Shown one piece after another: positions 34,094 to 47,247 of a stretch of DNA of 64,000 nucleotides. Position 1 is the first letter of the stretch; each line of letters starts with the position of its first letter. Source of the DNA: Kudoa neothunni (Eukaryota; Cnidaria); NCBI GenBank assembly GCA_964304625.1, contig OZ199839.1, forward strand, positions 3,286,001 to 3,350,000. The letters are read 5' to 3'. The translations under genes and the position numbers were made by a program. Below the pieces are notes generated by a model. It searched no databases, had not been told where the DNA came from, and saw only the letters and a list, made by a program, of their open reading frames with translations.

Positions 34094-37000
34094 ATGAAAT
34101 TTTTACTTCACTTGTATTTTGTTTTATCCCTGTTTGAGTATCTTAACGCAAATTTTGAAAAAACAATATTACTTACCCCTCCAGTGGCCTCAGCTGGATT
34201 TGGTTATCAAGTGGCTTTTCAAAAAGGCCAGAAGTAAAACTAATTTCTTTTTATATTTAATGAAACATTGCCATTAGTCCAATATTAATATCTGATCCCG
34301 ATAAAAATAACGGTGAGCTGTACGAATATGATGTTTCAGGCGATAAAAAACAAAAAAACACTATAACAAGTACTTTGTGAGATACCATCATTGATAACTT
34401 ATCTCAACATAAAAAAGAGTCAAATGTTAAATTTTTCGGGTCACATATTTCACGATCTCCTGATGCTGAGTTTCAATACGTAAACTAATTTTTAATTGAT
34501 TTTTTTAATTTCAATTAACTCGTGTAGGTTTGGTGTCCACTAGATCTGGGCCAAAATAAGACGTTTTACAATTCGCCTAATAAAAAATCAAATGGTATCG
34601 ATTTAGTCGTATCTCTCAGTGAATATGGTATTATATGATAATAATACTTTTATAACTTTGTATTTAAGAGAAACACTCGGATAAAAAAGGTATTCTAAAA
34701 TGCAGTGATTAAATAATATATTGGTTGCTTGAGGTTTCTTCATATACGGAAATCATGCAGAAGTGTTGAGTGATGGGACAGTATTGTATGGATCACCTTT
34801 TTCTAATGCTCTTTATGGTAAATTATGTTTTGATAACTGTTAGCGATGCAGCGGCTGATTATGAATACCATTTTGTTAAAGTTATTCATTATATAAGATG
34901 TTTTGTAACTAAATAAATAAACATCTTACTCATGAGATAATTATCTATCCAAAATACAACTAAATTATCTCAAAATATTCAATTTTTGCTCAATATTTGT
35001 ATTAAATGGAACAAAAAATTGTTATAAGCAAATAGAATGGTTATTTTATAATTTTATAATGCAGAAAACTGAAAAAGTAAATATTATACTCTTTATTCCA
35101 GTTTATAATAAACTTAATTAAAATACTCTTACTAAAATTATTTTTCCACTTTTCTAAAATCTTATCTATAACAGTAATACATCAGCAGGAATTATGATTT
35201 TATCTAATTATTACATAAAGTTAAAGCAAAAACGAAGTATAATCTCTTTACTGTTTCATTAACGCATAAAAACTATAAATTAGATTGACTAACTCAACTC
35301 ATTTATTTAGACGTTGTAACTTCATTTTATGCAGAATAAAAATCATAATTATTAGTTTGTAACTAATTTTTCATACAAGGCTATTGAAAAGATTAAAATC
35401 TGAAAATATAATTCCGTATAAAATTTTGCTTTAAATAAATTCCCCATATTTCTGAATTTTTTATTTTAATCAAAAAACAATTTTATTTATATTTTTAAAT
35501 AAATGATAATTTTGACGTTGTTTAACTCAAAGAAGGTTTATTATACCAATATAAACATATGCAGAATTTGCGACTTGCGAATTTGATTTAATAAGCATTG
35601 GCTATTCTTGAGGTTGAAAATATTTTTTGGGACAGATGGGATATTTATTTTATTTTAGTATAATTTTTATGTTGAATTATTTACATTTTTTAAAATCTAG
35701 ATTAAATTACGTTTCGTTTAAATTGAATTTAAATTATTAATATTATCGGGTTTTACCCCGAATCCGGACCGCGCTTAATTTGAACTGTTTTGAGTAAATT
35801 TTTATTGCGATAAAGTTAACAGAAATTAATAATTTTAAAGATATATGAATTTGGGCTCTGATCCACCTTAATTACTAAACATTAAAACTAATATCTTTGC
35901 AATAATTGCACCTAATAATTGACGAAAATATCAGAATTAAATAATCAATTTTTTAATCTCTACCGATATCTTGGTGTGTATGGCATTTACCATCAAACGA
36001 CTCGCAATGTTCAAAGTATCCTTTTAAGTCACTTTCTGTTACTCGGTTTGAAGCATCAGCCATTCTTTGGATCAAATCCAGGTTTTCATTAATTGCGCCA
36101 TATTTTCTAACCAAGGAGTTTATTTTGGAAAAAACTTCCTCGCAAGGATTCAAAAATGGCGAGTAACGTGGTATATAACGAATTTTATAGTCACAGTTGT
36201 CGTAAAACTCTTGATTACTATGATGGAACCTTACGTTGTCCATAACAATAGTAAAATTTTCGTTTTCTAAAATATCAGAAACCTTTTTTAATAATGCTTG
36301 AAAAATTTCAGCATTAACACTTCCCTGAATAACTTCCGACCAAACCACATTTACAGCGTTTACTGTCAAAATCATTGTGACATTTCGCCCTCGACTGTTA
36401 GGTAAAATAGGATTTGGAGTAATCCCAACAAGAAAACGGTCACGGGATCGTATGAGATGTAGAGAAAAAGGGCTCTCGCCAACGAAAATTAGAATGCGGT
36501 ATCCTAAGTTGATAGGGATTACTGCACACCAATTGACATACTGTAGCCTTTCTACTTTTACGCTAGAACAATTTATACTTTTAGGAATCGACCTCGTAAT
36601 TTTAAAAAACATATTTGACTTTTTAAGCCATTTGTATATAGTAGATTGGCAGACTTGTGCTCCAAGTTTTTCCAAAATTCCACCCAGAGTGATAGTGCAA
36701 TCATCCTCAATGATAGAAAGAAGCTCTTCTTGAATATCTGTGTAAATTTGGTGTTTTCCCCACCTTTTTGTTCCTTTTAATAAGTTTCCTTTAAGTCGTA
36801 TTTTTTAATAATATCGCTTAGTGTAGAGCGCGGAATTTTTAAATCTTCAGAAATTTCTTTCTGAGATTTACCTTTCTGGATGACAAGATATATCGCAGCT
36901 TCGCGAATTGAGTTTTGATGTTCGATTCTTTTAGGCATCTTGGTCACTACCAATCCGGATTTGAATTACGCGCAGTCCAGATTCGGGGTAAAAACCCGGT

Positions 37001-40000
37001 AATTTCTTATTTAATCTAATTGTCTGAAATCTATTTTTTTTTCTCGCATGTACATTAAGGTAAGCAAAAATTATAATACTTTATTTTTTTGTTATGAGAT
37101 AATATATTAATTTCCAAAATTATAAAAAACTAATATTCATGAATTAAGAAAATTATAAATGCTAGATTTAATTGATCCCAGATAGCGATATAAAACTGAA
37201 AATTATAAGCTAGTTTTACAAATATTTAATCGTTTTTTAAATATTAAATCTGCTTATAATTTAGTTATATTTCAACCTGTAATTTTAGGGTATCGGTTTT
37301 CCTAGATAGAAATAAACTTTTACCTCTATTAAAAAAATTTAGTTTAACTAAAGGTTCTAACAATTAGATGTCATCAGTGTTAGATAAATCTATATATATA
37401 TAGATAAAATATTTTTTATTTAAACTAAAAGTATACCGATATCGCCAAAGGTTTAAATTGGAAGTTTATTAAATTATTGTTTTATTAATTAATTTTGTTC
37501 TTTAGAAATTTTATATTTAATTTATTTAAAAAAACGTTATAATAATTTTCTTAAAGGGGCAATTATGTACTGTCAAGATATTAACAAACCCCAACAATGC
37601 AAATTTATACGAACACATATTCATTCATGGAAAATGTATAACCAAGGTTTAGGTAATTTTTACTGTGTTATAACAATCTTAAAAAGTTAATAGGATTATA
37701 TTTCAAGGTTGGAAATGTGGCAAACAGCCAAGGTGACGGTATCTCGTGATTGGTTGTCGATTATATAGCATTAAATATATCCCATTTACTAGACATCATA
37801 GCAGCCATTCCAAACCATAATGTTTTTGATGGTTGCGTGTTTATATATTCTATTGAACAGTTGAAAGCAGCAAAGACATTGCGTAGAGATAGGAAAACAA
37901 TTTCTTACTCAACACATATTGATGTATGCTACGAAGTAACTATTCTTCGTCGTTGGAGGGCGTGTTGTTATTGAGTATTAAGGAGGAAAAATTCACCGGT
38001 TTCGGTTATCATTTTGCTGTTGTTAAAACCTCTCAAAGAAAGTATCAAATGTTACGAAAAATTAATTTTAAAATTAAATTAAAGCTATGATTATTTGATT
38101 GTTGGCATGCCATTTCATAGCAAAAATGGTCATGAATCAGGAAGTATTGCATTAATTACCCCAGAACTAAATGTAAACTAGAATATCACCCCATCTAATA
38201 TAAGCACTACGATTAGACTGAAACAAACAAAATGGATTACCCCATCAAACTGCTATTTACGGGTAAAAAATGGTCACGATTCGGATATTTCGTACATAAC
38301 GTAAACGATATCGATTCAATGGTTACAGTGGTAATTACTTAATTTGTCCGAGGTCCCGTACTCCCTATACTGATTGGTTTACTTAAGATGTTATTGTTGG
38401 AGCGCCATTTGAAGATAATGGTGTTTTGTACGTATTCTATCAAACAAATGAAGGTTTCAATTCAAATTATTATACCGTAGAAATAAAAATATAGTTTATT
38501 CAATAAAGTTGTCATTATTATTATAATTAGATTATTGATCAAAATCAATTCGGTGGCGATCCAGTAAAAATGTTTGGTTACAGTGTGGATTCGTTTGACA
38601 CAGATAATGACAGCAGATACGGTAAAAATATTTCACCTGGCATGTATATATTATTTATTTAGAACTACTGATTGGAGGATTTGGAAGAGTTATCTATTTG
38701 AAAACAAAAGTGCAGGCAACCCTGCATTATGACATAAAGATGGCGACAAATAGCATTGATTTCCTATCCAAACCAACATGTACCATTAACGACGCAACGG
38801 TTCCATGGTGCGATATTTTATTTATTATATATGCATAGAATCCAATTGTAATAATGCATTTAGCTTGAAAATAGACATTTGTCTTAAATACACAGGTGAA
38901 CATGTAACTCGAAATAGTAAGCATCATAAATTTGTTTACCCTAAGGGTGTGATGAACATGTTTTAGCTCTTAATTTCCATGTGAGAATACAACAAACCAG
39001 TCTTACAGCCGTCGTACCAGAAGAAGCGCTACTTGAGGATACTGGATATTTTTCTGAGACAAATACCAGCGAACAAGAAAAACCTTTTACGGTTAGAAAG
39101 CACACCAGAGACTTCGAAAATAACTCAGATTGTTCCCCATTCTATTTCATTTTGGTAATTTATTCAAAAATATATAAATCTGACCATCCTAAATTATCTT
39201 ATTCAATAGGGCACACATCTAGCTATAGAAAATGATCTTGTCTTTAATATAAATATCACGGCGCATGGAACTCCAGAAGATACTTATGTGAATGACAGAA
39301 TATCCCAAAACATAATAAAAAGAGTTTTTAATAATTGACTAACTCGGCCAACAATTACAAATATTTTAGGTTCCAGTCACACAGAATTGTGATACTAATA
39401 CTTGTAAACCTGACCTTATCTTGAATGTGAAGGAAGACCTAAATGGCTTGTATTATTTATAATATTTATTTGTTCTCTCTGAAACAATACAAGGTCAGAA
39501 ATTGAAGATGGTTCAAATTTTAAGTTCAACGTGACGATTCAAAATAAGCACAAAAAGTCTTCGGGTGTCGTGGGTTTCATAACTGTTCCACCTGAATTTT
39601 TCATCACAAACGTACGATAACGTTTTTTATGCCCACATAACTTAGATTTCGTTATCTTAATTCTTTAAATATATAAAACTTAAATTGGTTTTATAATCCT
39701 TTTAAAAACATTAGATGGGAATAGTTTAATATTATCCGCTAGTTTATCTGATCTAACAACCTTTAAATTTATCTTAAAATTATATTCGCGAATTTTATTT
39801 ATTTTATATCTTATTAAATGAACACATCTTTAAATATAATGTAAAAATATGAAGATTTGATTGTAAGTATATTCTTTGATCCTAACTTATTTAATTTTAA
39901 AAAGAAACTCAATATATATGTGGCCTATTACAAACAATTATTGATTTACAAAAGAATTAAAGTGTGCAGTGCGTCGTTTAAGAATAATTAATCAGTGTAT

Positions 40001-43000
40001 TTTCCATTTCGTTGGTGAATTTTTCTTAATATCTTATAGAATGCAATGATAAATAAATAATTCCCAATTCATTATTTTATAAATTATTATAAAAATATTC
40101 TAACGTGTAAATAAAGAACAAGGATTCTTGTTCTTTAAGTATTGTTGTAAGAAAAAATTCCCCGCCACATGTATCTGGAGTCCAACTAAGTAATTCATTT
40201 TAATTTTTGGCGTTTGATAACAAAAGGCGATTCTTCTGGGTTCAATATTTCTGAAGAATTTTATTCCATATTATAATTATAATGAAGGAGCGCAGTCTTA
40301 TTTATATTAATAATAAATTATAATCTTTCATAATATCTGGGATATTATTTGAACTATTATTTCTCAGCTTCAACGTTAATACTCGTGAATTTTCCCGGTG
40401 GTTGTTCACATGTTAGATTACACCTTTATATACTTTCAGTTTTCCTTTAGTACTAACAGAAGTGTTCTTTCTTAAACTGATGAAATAATTACATTTAATT
40501 GCCATTATTTGTAATAAATGTTGTTATATTTTTAAACGATTCATGTAACATTTTTAATAAAAATTTAATTTCCATATTTATTAGCAGTTTTATTTAGTAG
40601 ATATTATTATTAGAATATGAAATGTTGTATATTCCAGTGCAAAATAATTTTCTACAATTAAATTTTAAAAATTAAACATAATTTTGGCTCACCATAAACA
40701 TTAATTGTTAATTATACAGCAAATAAAAATTTATTTCTACTATTTTTATTTAATATATTCATTATAATTTAAATTATAAATTATTGAATTCGTCCAAAGA
40801 ATATTTTCTTGTACTTTACAAAGTGCGCAATAAGCGTAGTCCTTTGTGTATAGTTATTCATTTCGCTGAAATTTATAATAGATATAGTTTTTAAATGTGT
40901 GTGGGCAATTTGGATTAAATTTTTATTCTTAAAATAATTTTACTTTAAAAAGGTAAACAACGGCATCCACTATGGATTGATGTCAACCGAAGAGCCTCCC
41001 GTTTACAAGTTGATGATTGTAAACAAAATGTACCCCGACGAAAATGTGAGTTTTTTGTTGATGCACTTATCCTATATTTGTAATAGTTTGATTTTGTCGT
41101 AACAGTCCAATCGAACAAAGCAATAAAAAGAAAGAGTTCGGCCTATTCGTTTGGGTTTAGAGTTAGTTCGTAATTTTATGATACTTTTAGCTGAATAACT
41201 ATGGGGTGGGCAAACTCGAGATTAGACCACGAATGTGACTTATTTATTAAAATGTCATTCGTAATTTATTATATTATGAATCTTCATGTTTAATACTAAA
41301 AAGTTTAATAGTTAACAAAAAATTCAGTCGATTCTATGTGATATTAAAGTTAACCTATAAATTTGTAAGTGCCATTTCTGAGCGTAAGAGCATGTTTGTT
41401 TGTTGCTAAGTAGAACGTTGGAAAATCTGGGTATATTATGATTTCTGAAATTTAGTAATTCTACTATGTTTATGTTTATATTTATTATTACTATATCTTA
41501 TGGTAGTTAATAATAATAACGATACGGTCTATATATTCGATACATGTGCGCATTCACATAAATTGAAAAATTTTAAATTATTATTTCCAAATAATAACAC
41601 GCATTATGTAATTTTGAATCGCAAAATTGAACCGAATTTAAATTTGGGATAGTTATTGCCTTCATTAAATATATTTATTGTTATGAATTCTATTTAATGT
41701 ATTATAAATTTAATTAAAAAATTCTTTTAACCCTCTTACATGAGAAAACAACCGCTCTCCAACGGGTTTAGGGTAAAAAAAGACTCCAAATTTTTTTCTT
41801 TTAATGTATGTAGAAAATTATTATAAAGTTATGATAAAAATATGGAGAAATTCTGCCCAAGGAATACTGAGAGAACAATCAATTACTGCATAATTAATCC
41901 TCGGTGATCTGCTTCGGTAAGATTAGGCATTATTTCGTAATAACTCGTTATTATAACGTATAGTATGTTTAGCCACATTTGAAATAACGACAAACAAAAA
42001 TCTTAATGAAAATAAAATATAAACATAAATTCTAACAAAGACACTCTATGCGGTAAAAATGCAGAAAAGTGACCGTAGTAAAAAACTGCCATAACGAATC
42101 AAATCGACTATGATGAATAATTTATTTTCGTTAATTTTTTAGTTTTGATTAAACTGGAATTTACATTTAATATTATCTTTCACATATATACGATAGTTAT
42201 TGTAATCTATTATGTATCTCCTAGTCCCTCGTGATCATTTTTACAGGCCATAACACTCAATCGAGTCAAGCATCCTTTATTGTGTTCTAAACTTGAGTGA
42301 GGCAACTGATTTCTATGAATTGTCACAGTTTATCCTTAGCGGCTTCCTATTATTAAATACAAGAATTTATAAGAATGAGAATTTCATATTAGTACAAACA
42401 TTAGATAATCAATTGTAGCAAATGTTTAACGATCAGTATTTAAAATAAATTATTGTCGAAATTCAGGCATTCCTACTGTAAACTGTTTAAAAAATGTCAT
42501 TATTCAAATTTTTAGTTGTAGGATTAGCTAACGATCTAACTATAATCTTTCATTGGTGAATGCTTCTGCTGTTCTACAATTTTACCTTTAAATTATTAAA
42601 AGCTTATTTATTAGGAGAAATTGATCGTTTGCGGGATTGGTAAAATGGATAATTTTGTTCGATAAGATATAATCAATATTCCACATAAAATTTTGTATGA
42701 ATCTATTTAATAAAATATTTTAGGAGAATAGACGAAATTTTAAGTAACTCAGATAATTGTAAAATATTCTATGAACAAATTAAAATCCTCTTGGGGGTCT
42801 AAAGGACCTCGATCCCGTTTGAGGGTTAAGGTAATAAAATAAATTTCATTAGTATAAGACGTTGAAAACTATTTTTAATTTAATATATAAATATTAAAAT
42901 AAAAAACATAATTGATCATTATATCTCACATTTTTATTTAACGCAAGAATCTTTAAGAATTCAATTACTTCCAAGTTCCTTCTATTTTTATCTATTCCTA

Positions 43001-46000
43001 TGAAGATTACGAACTAGTGGTTATCTTTTGTATCATTGTAAATTTTGTTGAAAAGGAACAGCCACAGATAACACAACACCGTAAGGTAACAGGTAAAGGT
43101 ATGTGTATTTAAAAAAAGTAAAGATGACTAAAAGTACACTTCTAGACATTAAATGAAAACTAATTATTTTAATAAATTGATATTCAAGATAATTATTTAA
43201 ATTTAAAAGATGTTCAAAAACTGCCTTTATTTAATTTTTTAAATATTACAATATAGCATAAATATTTGAATTATAAATCTGTTTCAATATTCATTACGAA
43301 AAACACTTATAAAAGTTTCTTTGTAGATATTTTGAAATAATCAGTGAAAATAAAAATATGTCATCATTTGTGTTTTGATAAGTTTATTTGCCCACCTCAG
43401 AATAAGTTGTATTAATAACGACTTATTGATTCGATAGAAATACAAAAGAAGCAAGTCTAACCAACAACCAAGTCACATCAACTTTGCCTTTCAAATTTTT
43501 GTCTGAAATCAGCATTACAAGGTAATAAACTAATGGTAGAGCATGAGATTGTTCAAATCAACTCTTTTCTGGTCAATAGTTTCACCAATCCATCATCGTT
43601 AATTATCTCAAATATGAAAGGCGATAAAGAGACTGACTCTGTGCATCTATACCCTCAACTCGACATACACGTTTTGGTGAATAAGGAAAATACTATTGAA
43701 ATAATAAATTATTTAAATAAAAGGTTTCAAATGTGGGACCTCATGACACCCCAAATGGGTCTCTTGAAATCAACATTCCTGTAGCTGTAGACGGTATTCA
43801 AATAATGTACCTCTTAGGATTGGATGTAACTATTATTCTGTTAATCTTCGCTTATAACAATTACTTAGGAATCTCAGCATAACAAAGAAATGTCTTGTTC
43901 TGAGCTGCTTGAGTTAACGAGATCCAGCGTAATTATATGAATTATTATACGAGGCGTTGAATATTTTCTGTCTAGATAACTTCCACATATGACAATCTGA
44001 TTGAATCTAGTAAAAATACAACAACTGCGGAGGTAATATTAAAGCTAAGGCTACTACTATCATTTTGCATATTTATTTTATGACTATTTGTCCATATTTA
44101 ACTAATGTTTTCAAAATAAACCTTTTCATAATATTTATTGAGGATATTAACTTAATAATATATGTATGGTAAGACTTTATTGGAGTAACGCTAACCATGT
44201 TTAATCAAATCCAAAAGCATACCATACATAAGCTGAATATGGTAAATATGGCAAATATGACCAAGAGTTAAAATTATTTAAGATTTTAAATTTAGTATGT
44301 GTAGGCTTAGAATTTTTCAGGTTGTTGAGAAAAGTGATTATTAATATATAATTTTATTTCCATTAGCGCTTAATTTATAGGTTTTGGCATTGAAAATAGT
44401 TTAGACAATTAAAACCAAAAAATGGTTCATGATTTTAATCAAAATACTTAATTATATAATTTACACACCTTTATTTGATATAAATAATATTTATAATCGA
44501 AAAAATGTAATTAATAATTTTAGAAGAATAATCTTTGATGCTATGGTGAAAATGTTGACATTTAATTTTTTTCTACTATGGTTAATTTTTAATAATAAAT
44601 TGACTCAATATTTTGTTATTATTAGTTGTATTAGGAAACTTTTGTTTCAATAGTTATGTTATTCAGAATTAATTAGAATTCTTGAATTTTTTTATTGACT
44701 CTAACATTAAAGCTCATAATTTTATCTATAAAATGTAAATAATACAAATAATTTGATTATTTTAATGAATTAATATGACTGCTATTACTTAGTATTTTAT
44801 ATCCTATTGTTGATATAAAAATAATGTTTTCTCGTATTATAATTAGTCAATCGCTATTATATATGTAGTTTTATCAGGTAAAGTGCGGATTATTGCTATT
44901 TACATTTAGAAAAGCAATTATTAGGGTCTAAATATTTTTTTAAAGTTTAATAAATTTAATAAGTATATAAACTATGCCGTGTTATTGATCAGCCTACGTG
45001 AGGGTCAATTGGCATTCAATAAAATAATATATTCAATTCTCTTTAAATATTAATATAAAAATTACTATATTTTTTTAATAAATTTAAATTTATTAAATAA
45101 AAAGTTACTAAACCAACATCTCATTATCAACCCTCTGAGTCACACGAAAATTTACGCCTTCAAAGTAAAAAGGGGGTAGAAATTTACCCCAGATTTTTTT
45201 GATCTAGAACTGTTTAAAATACAAAGTTATATAACCTCGAATGGTTTTAATAAATATTGTCGATTAGATTTTGAGCAAATCTAGAAACATTATTATTAAA
45301 CCCCGCCGCGCATGCGTGCCTCATAAAATACTTAGCGTGTTTGCTGTATTCCCTTAATCTTGTCTTATGAACAGCAAACCTCTCTCTGTTTGCTTAAAAA
45401 TTTCCTTCTAATGTAAAGGAATTTTTAAAGGTTTATTGCGCACTAATAAATGTAATATGTATATAAAAAAGTAACAACGATAACAAGGAAACAGTGTTAT
45501 TTCTTGAAAAACGTTCAATAAACATACCAAAAATGTTTTATACAACAAAAGGCTAAGTGAACGTCACATTTATGTGAAATTTTATGTCGTGCATTTGTTG
45601 ATCGAAAAATGTCCGAAATGTATCAATCATCGAGTTAATATTCTGTTTTTTGAGAGGGGCAACACCGAAACGATTATACAAGTTGTTTTTAATTGGTGTT
45701 TGAGTAGAAAGTAGAGCCCCAGTCTCCCATAATGTTCGATCTTGTCAAGAAGATAATCAACTAGAAGATTTGTATCAAAATCGCGTTTATCTGAAGATTC
45801 TTCGTTAAGAGGCCGTATTAAGTGTATGATGAGTCGAATCTGCGCAACTTTCTATGAATTCGCGCGAACTCATTGCACACAAAACAATAGTGGAGCATGC
45901 GCATATCAGGCTTATTAATAGTGTTTCTTGATTTTCTCAAAATCTAATCCATAGAATTGACTAATACTACTCTTAATTAAATAACTTTTTATTTTAAATA

Positions 46001-47164
46001 GTTTTAGTCAAAAAAAATCTGGGGTGGATTTTTACCCCAGTTTTACTTGGAGGGTAAATATACTATATTTAGTTAAAAATACGAAACGTAAAGAATGTAA
46101 TTTCAAAAATAAATAAGGTTCATTTTTTTTATTTTAGCCATTAAATAATTAGTTGGCGTTTTATTTGAGTTATTCAATATAAGGACATTTTTAAAATATT
46201 TGCAAGATTAATTTAAATTTTAAATAACGATAATTTATTTATTATAAAAAATATGACCTTATTATGAATATAATGCCAAAAATTTTAAAAAATTAACCCT
46301 AAAATATTAAAATTAGTTTAAATTAACCTCATTTAATATCTACGTATGATACTAACTTTTTTCATAACCCTTTTACAAAAAAGATCAATAAGAACTTTTC
46401 TAAGACAATTAAACCATGTTTCATTCTTGCCTTGGTAAAAGTCACGCCAGAGATTGAATTTAATCAATAGATTATATGAGCCATATCTCATAACTGTAAC
46501 AGCCTACGTTTTAACTCTATTTTTGATCCTAAAAACTAACACTATAATATATATATTATACAATATGCAAAAATCCTACACACAGGTGGTCTATTCCACG
46601 ACATCAATATGTTTCCGTAAAACAAATAATGACTGATCATATCTAGGGTTGTCCTTTTGGAGCTTGTTTTACTATCAAATGCAATTACAACACCATCAAC
46701 GCAGGCAGAGAACTGTTTATTAAAGTTTATGGACAGTTAATAGCTTCAAAAGTAAGCAATTTTGAAATATTTTAACCCACACATATTTGTATAATTCAGG
46801 CACACGATCTAATCAATAAATATCAAAATATTACTATCAGTGGAAATAACGCTTTTTCAAACCCCCAATCTATAATGATGAGTACTCCATCAACATTTGA
46901 TGTATTGATAAAAATTGTCTGAGAGAGCTTAATTCTATGAAAAATTTGTTTAGATTAACGTGGTACTGGAAAACTTTTCTTTCCATCAATCCATAAGTAG
47001 AATGCCTCCATGGGTAGTTGTTGTGGCAGTGGTGACAGCATTGGCTGTTGTAGCCATTCTATCACTGATTCTTTACAAGGTTTTATTTTTTAAATGTGCT
47101 CAATTTGAATGTGACATTTTAGGTTGGAATTTTCAAGCGAAAAAAAGGAAGCCTGGATGTGTAA
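34094..47164 (+). CDS. Integrin alpha subunit, gene D (30 exons, one base short of an open frame)
   Basis: Fourth alpha subunit. Exons: 34094-34233, 34278-34369, 34418-34479, 34528-34627, 34734-34817, 37557-37652, 37694-37738, 37793-37935, 37983-38041, 38085-38172, 38217-38330, 38388-38476, 38531-38621, 38663-38807, 38864-38916, 38967-39154, 39210-39323, 39370-39449, 39494-39611, 40953-41045, 41087-41169, 43438-43521, 43580-43676, 43724-43825, 43869-43928, 43976-44032, 46647-46751, 46800-46901, 46954-47079, 47123-47164. The sum is 2852 nt. Exon 11 is 114 nt against 115 in A, B and C: one base is missing near 38318 inside the Ca loop that should read DIDSNGY. The signal peptide ends YLNA before NF. 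The helix WVVVVAVVTALAVVAILSL leads to KVGIFKRKKGSLDV, the most canonical tail of the four. Introns 5, 19, 21 and 26 are 1.3-2.7 kb, and three of them hold DNA transposons. The 3' end faces HADHA, with AATAAA at 47218-47223. Confidence 0.9.
35746..36999 (-). mobile_element. Tc1/mariner-like element inserted in integrin D intron
   Basis: Terminal inverted repeats of about 30 bp: the left end runs CGGGTTTTACCCCGAATCC and the right end, read inward, CGGGTTTTTACCCCGAATC. TA flanks both ends (35744-35745 and 37000-37001), the usual mariner target duplication. It lies on the strand opposite to the host gene, within intron 5. Confidence 0.9.
35953..36938 (-). pseudogene. Tc1/mariner transposase, frameshifted, first catalytic Asp replaced
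   Basis: On the minus strand an N-terminal helix-turn-helix starts MPKRIEHQNSIREAAIYL. The frame then shifts near 36785, and a long 240-residue frame (36675-35953) covers the rest. Catalytic blocks seen are IFVGESPF (the first Asp is Gly, GGC where GAC is expected), TIVMDNVRFHH (second Asp intact) and YSPFLNPCEEVF (Glu). The shift and the missing Asp make it inactive. It is otherwise well preserved, suggesting moderate age. Confidence 0.88.
39612..40952 (+). other. Long intron 19 of integrin gene D
   Basis: A 1.34 kb AT-rich intron between thigh and calf exons. I saw no transposon termini and no coding sequence. Confidence 0.75.
41731..42825. mobile_element. piggyBac-like element in integrin D intron 21
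   Basis: TTAA flanks at 41727-41730 and 42826-42829. The left end is CCCTCTTACATGAG and the right end, read inward, CCCTCAAACGGGATCG; only the first five bases match well. No transposase remnant is evident, so it is probably a non-autonomous copy. It makes up half of the 2.27 kb intron 41170-43437, which is otherwise AT-rich and empty. Confidence 0.55.
44033..46646 (+). other. Long intron 26 of integrin gene D
   Basis: A 2.6 kb intron containing the degraded TTAA-type element at 45131-46054. The rest is AT-rich without visible genes. Confidence 0.8.
45131..46054 (-). mobile_element. Degraded piggyBac-like element in integrin D intron 26
   Basis: The left end CCCTCTGAGTCACACGAAAA matches the right terminus of the element ending at 2414 (CCCTCTAAGTCACACGAAAA read inward). 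The right end, read inward, is CCCTCCAAGTAAAACTGGGG. Flanks are TCAA and TAAA, probably mutated TTAA. Subterminal palindromes lie at 45174 and 46021. On the minus strand, about 45840-45540 carries a decayed relative of the 128-codon ORF at 1729-2115; for example LYNRFGV and KQNIN are shared. Confidence 0.65.
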
Positions 47165-47247
47165 ACAGACACAATTCGTATTACATATATTAGCATTATA
47201 TTCGTAGAAATTTGTCGAATAAATCTATTCAAACTTAGCATATATTT
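47165..47247. terminator. Compact convergent 3' ends of integrin D and HADHA
   Basis: The two stop codons are only 83 bp apart. Integrin D has a plus-strand AATAAA at 47218-47223. On the minus strand, AATAAA at 47252-47247 includes the HADHA stop codon itself. Transcripts from the two genes probably overlap at their ends. Confidence 0.6.

Larger units (their letters stand above)
34818..37556 (+). other. Long intron 5 of integrin gene D
   Basis: A 2.7 kb intron containing a mariner element (35746-36999). The remaining sequence is AT-rich and featureless. Confidence 0.8.

Noticed and set aside
36377-36733. 118-codon plus-strand frame
   Set aside because: Shadow of the mariner transposase on the other strand.
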